From Micromonospora sp. MA102 (lineage in GTDB: Bacteria > Actinomycetota > Actinomycetes > Mycobacteriales > Micromonosporaceae): a stretch of 64,000 nucleotides of DNA. The stretch covers positions 37,128-101,127 of the forward strand of contig NZ_JAMWEG010000023.1 of NCBI RefSeq assembly GCF_025460765.1, read 5' to 3'. The notes beneath the pieces were generated by a model that saw nothing but the letters and a program-made list of their open reading frames with translations, did not search any database and was not told the origin of the DNA. The stretch's first letter is position 1, and each line of letters starts with the position of its first letter. Position numbers and translations under genes: made by a program. Below, one piece after another: positions 7,197 to 15,599 of this stretch.

Positions 7197-8153
7197 TCAC
7201 TCCACGGGCGGGGTGAACGACGAGGTGCGGCTCACGCCGGCGGCCCGGCCCTTGGCGGCGACGACCAGCGCCATCTTGCGGGACGCCTCGTCGATCATCT
7301 CGTCGCCGAGCATCACGGCGCCGAGCTTCCCGCCCGCCTCCGAGGTGTACCAGTCGTACGCGTCGAGGATCAGCTCGGCGTGGTCGTAGTCGGCCTGGGC
7401 CGGGGAGTAGACCTCGTTGGCCGCGTCGATCTGGCCGGGGTGCAGCACCCACTTGCCGTCGAAGCCCAGCGCGGCCGAGCGCTTCGCCACCTCGCGGAAC
7501 GCGTCGGTGTCCCGGATCTGCAGGAACGGGCCGTCGATGGCCTGCTTGTCGTGCATCCGGGCGGCCATCAGGATCCGCATGAGGATGTAGTGGTAGGGGT
7601 CGCCCGGGTAGTCCGGGATCAGCGCACCGACCACCAGCGACTTCATGTTGATCGAGGCCATGAAGTCGGCCGGGCCGAAGATGATCGTCTCGACCCGGGG
7701 CGAGGCGGCCGCGATCGCGTCGACGTTGACCAGGCCGGCCGCGTTCTCGATCTGCGCCTCGATGCCGATCCGGCCGACCTCCAGGCCGAGCGTCTTCTCG
7801 ATCTGGGTGAGCAGCAGGTCCAGCCAGTGCACCTGCTCGGCGTTCTGCACCTTCGGCAGCATGATGCAGTCCAGGTTGGCCCCGGCGCCCTCGACCACCT
7901 CGATGACGTCCCGGTAGGTCCACGCCGTGGTCAGGTCGTTCACCCGGACCACCCGGGTCTTGCCGGCCCAGTCGCCCTCGTTCAGCGCGGCGACGATGTT
8001 CTTCCGGGCGTCCGGCTTGGCCAGCGGCGCGACCGCGTCCTCCAGGTCGAGGAAGACCTGGTCGGCGGGGAGGCCCTGGGCCTTGCCGAGCATCTTGACG
8101 CTGGAGCCGGGTACCGCCAGGCAGGACCGGCGGGGGCGACCGACTGCGGCCAT
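7197..8153 (-). CDS. HpcH/HpaI aldolase / citrate lyase beta-type CoA-ester lyase
   Basis: 318 residues. The start at 8153 is preferred because AAGGAG lies before this ATG; an in-frame GTG at 8183 has none. Family landmarks are RSCLAVPGSSVKM at the N terminus, FLDLEDAVAPLAKPDAR with the acidic metal ligands, and QIENAAGLVNVD. Such enzymes cleave or form malyl-CoA, citramalyl-CoA or similar esters with Mg2+. The length and the WVLHPGQI segment resemble L-malyl-CoA/beta-methylmalyl-CoA lyases, but the substrate is not certain. Confidence 0.88.
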   Translation of the reverse strand: MAAVGRPRRSCLAVPGSSVKMLGKAQGLPADQVFLDLEDAVAPLAKPDARKNIVAALNEGDWAGKTRVVRVNDLTTAWTYRDVIEVVEGAGANLDCIMLPKVQNAEQVHWLDLLLTQIEKTLGLEVGRIGIEAQIENAAGLVNVDAIAAASPRVETIIFGPADFMASINMKSLVVGALIPDYPGDPYHYILMRILMAARMHDKQAIDGPFLQIRDTDAFREVAKRSAALGFDGKWVLHPGQIDAANEVYSPAQADYDHAELILDAYDWYTSEAGGKLGAVMLGDEMIDEASRKMALVVAAKGRAAGVSRTSSFTPPVE

Positions 8154-8247
8154 GGGTGCGCTCCTTCCAGCGTCCGCGGGCACGCCGACGCCACCAGGTG
8201 GAAGACGAGAAACTTAACGATCCCAAAGGGGCGTTGTGACGCCACGG

Positions 8248-8253
8248 TAACCT
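8248..8253 (+). promoter_or_regulatory. -10 element TAACCT, leaderless start
   Basis: TAACCT ends 6 nt before the GTG at 8260 and no Shine-Dalgarno is present, which fits a leaderless transcript. Confidence 0.45.
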
Positions 8254-8259
8254 CGTGCC

Positions 8260-9105
8260 GTGACCGGGGTGAATGGACCTGTGGAAGATCTCACTGAGCG
8301 TCGGACCGTGGTGGTGACCGGCGCCAGCTCGGGCATCGGCCTCGCCGCCGCGGTCGACCTGGCGCGACGCGGCGACCGCGTGGTACTTGTCGGCCGGGAT
8401 CCGGCCCGGCTGCGCGCCGCCGGTGAACGGCTCCGGGAGTGCTGCGGCGAGCAACCCGAGCTGTTCCGCGCCGACTTCGCCGTGCTGGACGACGTACGCG
8501 GGCTCGCCGAGCGGCTGCGCGCCGCGTACGACCGGATCGACGTGCTGGCCAACAACGCCGGGGCGATCGTGCTCCAGCCGGTCACCACGGTCGACGGCTT
8601 CGAGCTGAGCATGCAGGCCAACCACCTGGCGCCCTTCCTGCTCAGCAACCTGTTGCGGGACCGGGTCGGCCGGATGGTGGTGACCGCCTCGGGCGCGCAC
8701 CGCAGCGGTGTGCTCGACCCCGACGATCTCAACGCCGCGCTGCGCCGCTACCGGCCCATGCGCGCGTACGGGACCAGCAAGCAGGCGAACATCCTGTTCG
8801 CCGCCGAGGCGGCCCGGCGCTGGCCGGAGATGCCGGCGCACTCGTTCCACCCGGGCGTCGTGCGGACCCGGTTCGGCAACGAGAGCCGGCTGGTCGCCCT
8901 CGGCATGCGGCTGCTGCCGTTCCGCAGCCCGGAGCGGGGCGCGGAGACCCTGGTCTGGCTGGCCAACCAGGAGCCGGCCCGGCTGGTCGACGGCGGCTAC
9001 TACGCCGACCGGCGGCTCCGCCGGCCACTGCCCAAGGCCAGCGATCCGGCCCTCGCCGCCCGGCTCTGGACGGCCAGCGCCAGGGCCGTCGGGATCGACG
9101 CCTGA
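8260..9105 (+). CDS. SDR family oxidoreductase (retinol dehydrogenase-like)
   Basis: 281 residues. TGASSGIGLA, NNAGAIVLQP, the Ser in VTASGAH and the YGTSKQ motif show an intact classical SDR active site. The order and the long substrate loop resemble the RDH/WW-oxidoreductase-like group. A GTG at 8281 is a possible alternative start, but 8260 fits the -10 box six nt upstream. Substrate unknown. Confidence 0.88.
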   Translation: MTGVNGPVEDLTERRTVVVTGASSGIGLAAAVDLARRGDRVVLVGRDPARLRAAGERLRECCGEQPELFRADFAVLDDVRGLAERLRAAYDRIDVLANNAGAIVLQPVTTVDGFELSMQANHLAPFLLSNLLRDRVGRMVVTASGAHRSGVLDPDDLNAALRRYRPMRAYGTSKQANILFAAEAARRWPEMPAHSFHPGVVRTRFGNESRLVALGMRLLPFRSPERGAETLVWLANQEPARLVDGGYYADRRLRRPLPKASDPALAARLWTASARAVGIDA

Positions 9106-9154
9106 TCCGTTTCCGGGCCGCCCGGGCTGGCCGGACGCTGCGATACTCCGCCGC

Positions 9155-9445
9155 ATGACCGAACCGACGGAAGTGCCCCTGCTGGTCGCCCTGGTCGACC
9201 TGAGCGCCGACCCCGAGGCCGGCCGCCGGTACGAGGACGCCGTGCTCGCCCTGCTCGGACGGCACGGCGGGCGGTTGGAGCGGCGGCTGCGCACGGGGGA
9301 CGGGACGACCGAGGTGCACGTGATCCGGTTCGCCGCGCGGGCCGGCTATGAGGCCTTCATGGCGGACCCGGAGCGGCTGGCGCTGCGGGCCGCGCTGGGC
9401 GACAGCGCCCCCACCACCCGGGTCCTCGACGTCCACGACGTCTGA
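9155..9445 (+). CDS. Small alpha/beta-barrel protein (DUF1330-like)
   Basis: 96 residues. The pattern LLVALVDLSADPEAGRRYED, then VHVIRFAARAGYEAFMADPER, with a hydrophobic strand / helix alternation matches dimeric alpha-beta barrel proteins of the DUF1330 or EthD/ABM type. Function unknown. GATACT seven nt before the ATG could be a leaderless -10. Confidence 0.7.
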   Translation: MTEPTEVPLLVALVDLSADPEAGRRYEDAVLALLGRHGGRLERRLRTGDGTTEVHVIRFAARAGYEAFMADPERLALRAALGDSAPTTRVLDVHDV

Positions 9446-9469
9446 CCTTCCCACTTCATCACGGCGGCC

Positions 9470-9502
9470 GGCCGAGGACAAGACTTGATCTTGGTCTCGG
9501 CC
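9470..9502. terminator. Hairpin between the DUF1330-like gene and the P-loop gene
   Basis: Stem GGCCGAG / CTCGGCC, a 2x2 internal loop, then CAAGA / TCTTG closing a 5-nt loop. It could end transcription of the upstream gene or lie in the leader of the downstream gene. Confidence 0.45.
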
Positions 9503-9519
9503 GCCAGCAGGGTCGAGGC

Positions 9520-10164
9520 ATGGACTTCGATCCGCTCGCCACCGCGCGGCAGGCCCTCTGGATCGGTGGCGCCCAGTGGGCCGGCAAGACCACTCTCGCC
9601 GTCACCCTGGCGCTGCGCCACGGCCTGACCGCGTACCTCTACGACCGGCACGACGCCCGCGGGCACGAGGACCGGCGGGTGGCCGACCGGGTCCGCCGCG
9701 GCGACCCGCCCGCCGGGCCCGAGCCGGACGCGGTCTGGGTGGACCCCGGCCCGGAGCGGATGGCGGCCGAGACGCTGGCCGGGTTCCCGCGCCGGTTCGC
9801 CTGGGTGCTGGACGACCTCAGCGCGCTGGTCAGCGGCCGCCGGGTCGTCGCCGAGGGTTGGGGGCTGCGGCCGGAACTGGTCGCCCCGGTCGTCGAGTCG
9901 ACCGGGCAGATGGTCGTGCTGGTGCCGACACCGGAGTTCCGCGCGTACCAGGTGACGAGGCTGCCCCGGGCGGCCGCGCGCCACCCCGGGGTGCGCGACC
10001 CGGAACGGGCCTGGCGCAACCGGATCGCCCGCGACGAACTGGTCGCGGCCGACGCCGTGGCCCGGGCCCGGGACCTGGGGATCCGGGTGGTCGAGGTGGA
10101 CGGGAGCCGGGACGCCGAGGCGGTCGCCGCGCTGGTGGCCGACCACTTCGCGGCGTACCTGTGA
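9520..10164 (+). CDS. Small P-loop NTP-binding protein
   Basis: 214 residues. The Walker A motif GGAQWAGKTT is at residues 16-25 and a Walker B-like FAWVLDDLSALV near residue 100. The size and the late DPERAWRNRIARDELVA segment recall AAA_17/kinase-like adenylate folds, but no family-defining substrate motif is seen. It stands alone and converges with the transporter gene three nt away. Function unknown. Confidence 0.75.
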   Translation: MDFDPLATARQALWIGGAQWAGKTTLAVTLALRHGLTAYLYDRHDARGHEDRRVADRVRRGDPPAGPEPDAVWVDPGPERMAAETLAGFPRRFAWVLDDLSALVSGRRVVAEGWGLRPELVAPVVESTGQMVVLVPTPEFRAYQVTRLPRAAARHPGVRDPERAWRNRIARDELVAADAVARARDLGIRVVEVDGSRDAEAVAALVADHFAAYL

Positions 10165-10167
10165 CGC

Positions 10168-12321
10168 TCACTCGGCGAGGTGCACCGGGACGCTGGTGAC
10201 CACCACGCCGGGCAGCGCCCGCAGGGCGGCGCGGAGCCGCTGCTCGGCGCGGCTGTGCAGCGGGCGGTGCCAGCGGCGGCGGAGCACCACCTCCGGCACG
10301 ATCACGGTCAGCGTCAATTCGGGCCGGGTGGTGTGCAGCGCCTCCAGATAGTGCGCGAGCGGCCCGATCACCGCCCGGTACGGCGACACGATCGCCTCGA
10401 GCCGCAGGTGGTCGCCCCAGGCCCGCCACTCCTCCCGGAACCGGTCCGCCTCGCTCTCCTCGGGAGCGATGTGCACGGCCAGCGTCGGCTGGCCCAGCGA
10501 CGCCGCGTACGCCAAGGCCCGCAGCGACGCCCGGTTGAGCCGGGCCACCGGCACGACAACCAGGTGGCGCACCTCCTGCGGCAGTTCCTCGCCCTCGGCG
10601 GACCCGGCAGGTCCGGGCGGCGCGGTCGCGGGCGGGTGCAGCGCCAGCGCCCGGTGCAGCGTGGCGTAGTGGCGGTGGATCCGCAGGAACAGCAGGACCA
10701 GCAGCGGCACCGCGACCGCGACCACCCAGGCGCCCTCGGTGAACTTCGACACGGCGGCGGTGAGCAGCACCAGCCCCGAGAGGGTGGCGCCGACCGCGTT
10801 GACCGCGAGGCGCCGGCGCCAGCCCCGCCCCCGGCGGCGCCGCCAGTGCACGACCATGCCGGCCTGGGACAGGGTGAAGGCGAGGAAGACGCCGACGGCG
10901 TAGAGCGGGATGAGCGACTGGGTGTGCCCGCCGAACGCGGCGAAGACCACCCCCGCCGCGACCGCCAGGGCGGCCATCCCGTTGCTGAACGCCAGCCGGT
11001 CGCCCATGTGCAGGAACCGGCGCGGCGCGTGGCCGGCCCGGGCCATGAAGAACAGCAACCGGGGGAAGCCGTTGAACGCGGTGTTCGCGGCCAGCAGCAG
11101 GATCAGCGTGGTCGCCACCTGGAGCAGCGCGTACCAGGGTCCGGTCGGGAAGGTGACCCGGCCCAGCTGGGAGAGCATCGTCTCGCCGGGCACCGGGACC
11201 AGGCCCTCCAGCCGGATCAGCCCGGTCAGCCCGGCGAAGAGCAGCACCAGCAGGAACACCATCCAGCCGAGCGTCGCCCGGGCGTTGCGCCACTCCGACG
11301 GCCGGAACGCCGGCACGGCGTTCGACACCGCCTCGATGCCGGTCATCGACACCGCCCCGGAGGAGAACGCGCGGAGCACCAGGAGCAGGCCCAGCCCCTC
11401 GGCGGCCGGCACCGCCGGCGGCGGCACCGGCGCGAAGCCCCGGCCCGCCGCCCGCGCGTAGCCGACCACCAGCACCGCCAGCACGGCCACCACGAAGGCG
11501 TACGTGGGCAGCACGAAGATGTTCCCGGCGGTGCGTACGCCGCGCAGGTTGGCCGCCAGCAGCACGGCGATCACCAGCACCCCGAGCGGCACCGTGGCCG
11601 GGGCGAACCCGGGCAGCGCCGAGGTCACCGCGTTCACGCCGGCCGCCACCGAAACCGACACGGTGAGCACGTAGTCGACCATCAGCCCGGCCGCCGCCGC
11701 GAGTCCCGCGAGCCTGCCGAGGTTGTCGCCCGCCACCACGTACGAGCCGGCGCCGTGCGGGTACGCCTGGATCGTCTGCCGGTACGACGCGCCGACCGCG
11801 ACCATCAGCACCACCAGGACGGCGGCCAGGGGCAGCGAGACCACCAGCGCCCCGGTGCCGGCCAGCACCAGCACGGTGAGCATCGCCTCCGGCCCGTACG
11901 CCACCGAGCTGAGCAGGTCGGAGGAGAGCACGGGCAGGGCGACCAGCTTGCGCATCCGCTCGTAGAGCACGGCGGCGCTGGACAACGGCGGCCCGAACAG
12001 GGCCCGGCGCAGCCGGGTCGACGCCCGGCCGAGCCGCGAGCCCGGCAGGTTGGCCCGCTCGGTGGCGACCAGCTCGTCGGGCTTCTCCACGGTGAACATC
12101 TCGAACGGCGCCAGCCGGCCGAACCGGGTCGGGACCGGCCGGCGGTCGCTGCGGATTAGGGTCGGGTCGACGGGCAGGTCACCGTCGCGTGGTGCGCGCC
12201 ACCGCTCCCCGATCCGGCCGAGCGCCGCCCGCTCGGGCGGGCCGAGCGGCGGGAACTCGGCGGAGGGCGTGACGAGGCTCCCGTGCTCGACGTCGTCGTG
12301 CCGTTCGCGTCCCGCCTCCAC
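10168..12321 (-). CDS. APC superfamily permease, KimA-like (putative K+ uptake)
   Basis: 717 residues. A 130-residue cytoplasmic N terminus is followed by about 12 membrane helices (the first containing VLSSDLLSSVAYGPEA) and a C-terminal soluble domain of about 150 residues (VRHLVVVPVARLNRASLRAL) with a universal-stress-like fold. This layout matches KimA/YdaO-type potassium importers that are regulated by c-di-AMP in Bacillus; amino acid transport cannot be excluded. The start is an uncertain GTG with a weak Shine-Dalgarno. The EamA gene ends 69 nt upstream on the same strand. I saw no c-di-AMP riboswitch in that short gap. Confidence 0.82.
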   Translation of the reverse strand: MEAGRERHDDVEHGSLVTPSAEFPPLGPPERAALGRIGERWRAPRDGDLPVDPTLIRSDRRPVPTRFGRLAPFEMFTVEKPDELVATERANLPGSRLGRASTRLRRALFGPPLSSAAVLYERMRKLVALPVLSSDLLSSVAYGPEAMLTVLVLAGTGALVVSLPLAAVLVVLMVAVGASYRQTIQAYPHGAGSYVVAGDNLGRLAGLAAAAGLMVDYVLTVSVSVAAGVNAVTSALPGFAPATVPLGVLVIAVLLAANLRGVRTAGNIFVLPTYAFVVAVLAVLVVGYARAAGRGFAPVPPPAVPAAEGLGLLLVLRAFSSGAVSMTGIEAVSNAVPAFRPSEWRNARATLGWMVFLLVLLFAGLTGLIRLEGLVPVPGETMLSQLGRVTFPTGPWYALLQVATTLILLLAANTAFNGFPRLLFFMARAGHAPRRFLHMGDRLAFSNGMAALAVAAGVVFAAFGGHTQSLIPLYAVGVFLAFTLSQAGMVVHWRRRRGRGWRRRLAVNAVGATLSGLVLLTAAVSKFTEGAWVVAVAVPLLVLLFLRIHRHYATLHRALALHPPATAPPGPAGSAEGEELPQEVRHLVVVPVARLNRASLRALAYAASLGQPTLAVHIAPEESEADRFREEWRAWGDHLRLEAIVSPYRAVIGPLAHYLEALHTTRPELTLTVIVPEVVLRRRWHRPLHSRAEQRLRAALRALPGVVVTSVPVHLAE

Positions 12322-12390
12322 GTTCGCACTCTGCTTGACGAGCCGGCCGCGCGAGGCGGAATGGCCACGATCGGCGGCCGGACGACCGCC

Positions 12391-13356
12391 TCAGTCGGCC
12401 AGCGGGACGGGGTCGGCGGGCACGGCGACCGGCACGGCGCGGCGGCCGGCCCGGGCCCCGCCGAGGACGACGACGGCCACGCCGGCCAGCAGCAGGGCCA
12501 GCCCCGGCAGGGCGAGCGGCCGGGGCAGCTGACCCAGCCAGACCCCGGCGATCAGCGCCGCGCCCGGCGCCTCCAGCAGGATCAGCACGCTGATCGTGGT
12601 GGCGGAGACCCGGTGCAGGGCGTAGCTGAACATCGAGTGGCCGAGGAGCTGGGCGCCGGCCACCAGGCCGAGGATCGCCAGCCAGGTGCCGCCGTCGTAA
12701 CCGTGCAGGCGCACCCCGCCGACCAGGCAGACCACGAGCAGGATCGCCGCGCAGACCCCGTAGCAGATGGTCGTGTAGGTGGTGGTGCTGATGCTGGCCC
12801 GGGCCCGCTCGCCGAAGGCGGTGTAGACCGCGGCGAACATGCCGCCCGCGACGGCCAGCAGGTCGCCGGCGAAGGCCCGGCCGGAGACACCGAAGTCGGC
12901 CCCGGTGGCCAGCACCGCCCCGAGCACGGCGACCGCGATGCCGGCCCAGACCGCCGCGGGCAGCCGCCGCCCCTGCCAGCGGGCGATCAGCCCCTGCCAG
13001 ACCGGCTGGGTGGCGCCCAGCGCGGTGGCCGCGGCCACGGAGGTGAGCTGCGCGCTCGGCATCCAGGTGGCGAAGTGGGCGGCCAGGGCCACCCCGGCGA
13101 GTACGCAGTAGAGGCCCTCCCGCCGGCCCGGGCCGACGGTCAGCGCCCGGAACTCGGCCCGCCGCCGGGTCACCGAGACCGGGCCGAGCACGGCCAGCGA
13201 CAGCACGTTGCGCCAGAAGGCGATGGCGAGGGCCGGCGCGGCGGCGAACGCGACAAGCGGCGCGGAGGACGAGACGGCGGTGACGGCCAGCGCGAGCGCG
13301 CCGACGGTCAGCGCGTCGAGCGGCGGGCGGTGCGGAGCGTGGGGCACGGAGAGCAA
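12391..13356 (-). CDS. EamA/DMT family transporter
   Basis: 321 residues with ten predicted hydrophobic helices in two EamA repeats (ALAIAFWRNVLSLA in the first half; the second repeat begins near ALGATQPVWQGLIARW). The family exports or imports small metabolites; the substrate is unknown. The start is a TTG at 13356; a GTG four codons later is an alternative. It may be co-transcribed with the KimA-like gene downstream. Confidence 0.85.
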   Translation of the reverse strand: MLSVPHAPHRPPLDALTVGALALAVTAVSSSAPLVAFAAAPALAIAFWRNVLSLAVLGPVSVTRRRAEFRALTVGPGRREGLYCVLAGVALAAHFATWMPSAQLTSVAAATALGATQPVWQGLIARWQGRRLPAAVWAGIAVAVLGAVLATGADFGVSGRAFAGDLLAVAGGMFAAVYTAFGERARASISTTTYTTICYGVCAAILLVVCLVGGVRLHGYDGGTWLAILGLVAGAQLLGHSMFSYALHRVSATTISVLILLEAPGAALIAGVWLGQLPRPLALPGLALLLAGVAVVVLGGARAGRRAVPVAVPADPVPLAD

Positions 13357-13449
13357 TACTCACACGCCGCCCGACACCACGGACGGTCAGCACTCCGTTA
13401 CGATCATGCGCGTCCCGGCGATCCCCCTCGACGTCCGGAGCCGTTCCCC

Positions 13450-14145
13450 ATGCCCAGATACCAGGCGGTGCTGTTCGACTTCTTCGGCACGCTGACCCGC
13501 TGCGTCCAGCGCGGGTCCGCCCACCGGACCATCGCCGAGCTGCTCGGCTGCTCGGCCGACACCCTCGTCGAGGTGCTCGACCGCAGCTACTACCAGCGCG
13601 CCAGCGGCCGGTTCGGCAACGCCGAGGCGACCCTGCGCTGGGTCTGCGAGCAGGCCGGCGTGGATCCCTCCGACGAGGCGGTACGCGCCGCCGTCGCCTC
13701 CCGGCACCGGGCCGTGCGCGCCGACACCCGGCTGCGCGCCGAGGCGGTGCCGGTGCTGGCCGCGCTGCGCGGGCGGGGCGTCCGCACCGGCCTGATCAGC
13801 GACTGCACGCACGAGCTGCCGGCGTTCCTGCCCCAGCTGGCGGTCGCCCCGCTGCTCGACGTGCGGATCTTCTCGGTGCAGGTCGGTCGCTGCAAGCCCG
13901 ACGCGGCGCTCTACCTGGACGCCTGCCACCGGCTCGACCTCGCGCCGGCCGACTGCCTCTACGTGGGCGACGGCGGCAGCCAGGAACTCACCGGCGCCGA
14001 GCGCGCCGGCCTGACCGCCGTCCGGCTGGCCGCCCCGGACCTGACCGGCCACATGGTGTTCAACGCCGACCACGGCTGGGACGGCCGGGTGCTGACCTCG
14101 CTCACCGAGGTGCTCGACGTGCTCGACCCGGTCACCGTCGGCTGA
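13450..14145 (+). CDS. HAD family hydrolase
   Basis: 231 residues. Motif I FDFFGTLT with the nucleophile Asp and the acid/base position filled by Phe instead of the usual Asp (DxFGT), motif II GLISDCT, motif III around GRCKPDAALY, motif IV YVGDGGSQE. These place it in the HAD-IA group with a helical cap (residues 20-90). TACGAT at 13399 is a likely -10, giving a leader of about 40 nt with GGAG before the ATG. Substrate unknown. Confidence 0.88.
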   Translation: MPRYQAVLFDFFGTLTRCVQRGSAHRTIAELLGCSADTLVEVLDRSYYQRASGRFGNAEATLRWVCEQAGVDPSDEAVRAAVASRHRAVRADTRLRAEAVPVLAALRGRGVRTGLISDCTHELPAFLPQLAVAPLLDVRIFSVQVGRCKPDAALYLDACHRLDLAPADCLYVGDGGSQELTGAERAGLTAVRLAAPDLTGHMVFNADHGWDGRVLTSLTEVLDVLDPVTVG

Positions 14146-14152
14146 CGGCGGC

Positions 14153-14668
14153 TCAGCGCCGGCGGACCTTGTGCAGCCGGAAGGGTTTGCGGGTGGCGCG
14201 CACCGCCGTGGTCTCCCGGGGCTGCTCGGCGAGCGAGTCGGCCGGCAGGTCCCCGCCGGCCACGGCGGTGCCCGCCGGGCTCAGCCGGTTCACCGCACAG
14301 CCCTCGGCCGCCCAGCGGGCCACCAGGTCGGCGGAGGGGCCCGGGGCGTTCAGCCGCTTGGCGGCGACCAGGGGCGCGGCGGTCTCCCACTCCGCACTGC
14401 CCGGCCGCAGCCGGGTGACCCGGGCCGGCCAGGTCACGATCCGGCCGCCGTGGTCACCGCGCAGGGTCACCTCGGCCGCGTCCGCGTCGGCCAGCCCGGG
14501 TGCGGACTGCTCGCCCGGGCCGCTCACCACCAGCAGCGCGCCGTCGAGCGGAAGACACCAGAGGCCGTACGCCGGGCCGCCGCCGACGCTGACCCAGCAG
14601 ACGGCCGCCTTCTTCATGGCCTCGTCCACCAGCGGTGTGGTGGTCCGCTCGCCGACCTCGTCGCTCAC
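14153..14668 (-). CDS. Conserved hypothetical protein
   Basis: 171 residues. The GTG at 14668 is chosen because GGAGG lies eight nt before it; an ATG six codons upstream has no such site. The first half is beta-rich and hydrophobic (AAVCWVSVGGGPAYGLWCLP, LLVVSGPGEQ), the second half basic and helical. I do not recognise a domain. It converges with the HAD gene (7 nt gap) and ends 28 nt upstream of the phzF-like stop on the same strand, so the two may form a unit. Confidence 0.65.
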   Translation of the reverse strand: MSDEVGERTTTPLVDEAMKKAAVCWVSVGGGPAYGLWCLPLDGALLVVSGPGEQSAPGLADADAAEVTLRGDHGGRIVTWPARVTRLRPGSAEWETAAPLVAAKRLNAPGPSADLVARWAAEGCAVNRLSPAGTAVAGGDLPADSLAEQPRETTAVRATRKPFRLHKVRRR

Positions 14669-14696
14669 TCCGGCATCCTCCCGCATCCGGCCCGGC

Positions 14697-15566
14697 TCAG
14701 CCCACGAAGGGCGGGACGGCGATCTCGCCCCGGGCCACCGGCATGACGTGGCCGGCGACCGTCGCGCCCACCGCCACCCCGCCGGCCGCGGTCACCGTGC
14801 AGGCCAGCGCGGACGGCCGGTTGATCTCGATGCCCTGGCGGACCGCGTACTCGGAGCGGCCCTCGCCGGGCAGCAGCCCGCTGGCCACCAGCCAGACGCC
14901 CAGGCCCAGGGCGGCCGAGCCGGTCGCCGGGTCCTCAGGTACGCCGAGGCCCGGCACGAAGACGCGGGCGTGCGCGGTTTGCGAGTCGGCGTCCCAGGAG
15001 AAGACGCTGACGTGCTCCACGCCGTACCGCTCCGCCGCCGCCGCGTTCACCCTGGCGCGGGCCACCGCGTCCGGGCGTACCGGAAGGTAGGGGAATTCGA
15101 GCCCGCAGCCGGCGACCCGGGGCGCCGGGCCGGCGTGGTCGGCGGCGGTGAGGCCGGCCATCTCCAGCAGCGGCTCCGGGTCCAGTTCCGGCCCGAGGGT
15201 CGGGGTGCCCCCGGTGAGGGTCGCGCCGGTGGGGGTGACCTCGATGGGCAGCACCCCGGCGCCACACTCCTGGGTGATCCTGCCCACATCGAACATGCCG
15301 CGCCGGCTCGCGGTCACCGCGGCGCCCACGCTGGGGTGACCGGCGAACGGCAGTTCCTCGGCCGGGGTGAAGATCCGCGCCCGGTACGTCGCACCGACCT
15401 GCGTGGGCGGCAGCACGAACACCGTCTCCGACAGGTTGAACTCCAGCGCGAGCGCCTGCATCTGCTCGGTGGCGAGCCCTTCCGCGCCGAACACCACGGC
15501 CAGCGGGTTGCCGGCGAACGGGCGATCGGTGAAGACGTCCACGATCTCGTAGGCCAAGGTCGACAT
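14697..15566 (-). CDS. PhzF family isomerase/epimerase-like protein
   Basis: 289 residues. The DVFTDRPFAGNPLAVV motif at the N terminus, FNLSETVFVLPP with the catalytic-position Glu, ELPFAGHPSVGAA and late EDPATGSAALGLG are the hallmarks of the PhzF/diaminopimelate epimerase fold. The ATG at 15566 has TAGTGT eight nt upstream on the same strand, so the mRNA is probably leaderless. It is divergent from the MgtE-like gene with 33 nt between the starts. The substrate is unknown. Confidence 0.92.
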   Translation of the reverse strand: MSTLAYEIVDVFTDRPFAGNPLAVVFGAEGLATEQMQALALEFNLSETVFVLPPTQVGATYRARIFTPAEELPFAGHPSVGAAVTASRRGMFDVGRITQECGAGVLPIEVTPTGATLTGGTPTLGPELDPEPLLEMAGLTAADHAGPAPRVAGCGLEFPYLPVRPDAVARARVNAAAAERYGVEHVSVFSWDADSQTAHARVFVPGLGVPEDPATGSAALGLGVWLVASGLLPGEGRSEYAVRQGIEINRPSALACTVTAAGGVAVGATVAGHVMPVARGEIAVPPFVG

Positions 15567-15574
15567 GTTGATAA

Positions 15575-15592
15575 ACACTAGGCCCTTAGGCT
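15575..15592. promoter_or_regulatory. Back-to-back leaderless -10 elements
   Basis: ACACTA (15575-15580) is TAGTGT on the minus strand, eight nt before the phzF-like ATG. TAGGCT (15587-15592) is seven nt before the GTG at 15600. The two -10 boxes are only six nt apart, so polymerase can probably serve one direction at a time. Confidence 0.55.
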
Positions 15593-15599
15593 GGTGCCC

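Noticed and set aside
10180..12159. 659-codon frame opposite the KimA-like gene
   Set aside because: Antisense shadow rich in Arg, Gly, His and Gln; the opposite strand encodes a clear transporter.
12322..12390. c-di-AMP riboswitch before the KimA-like gene
   Set aside because: Only 69 nt are available and no conserved riboswitch core could be seen.
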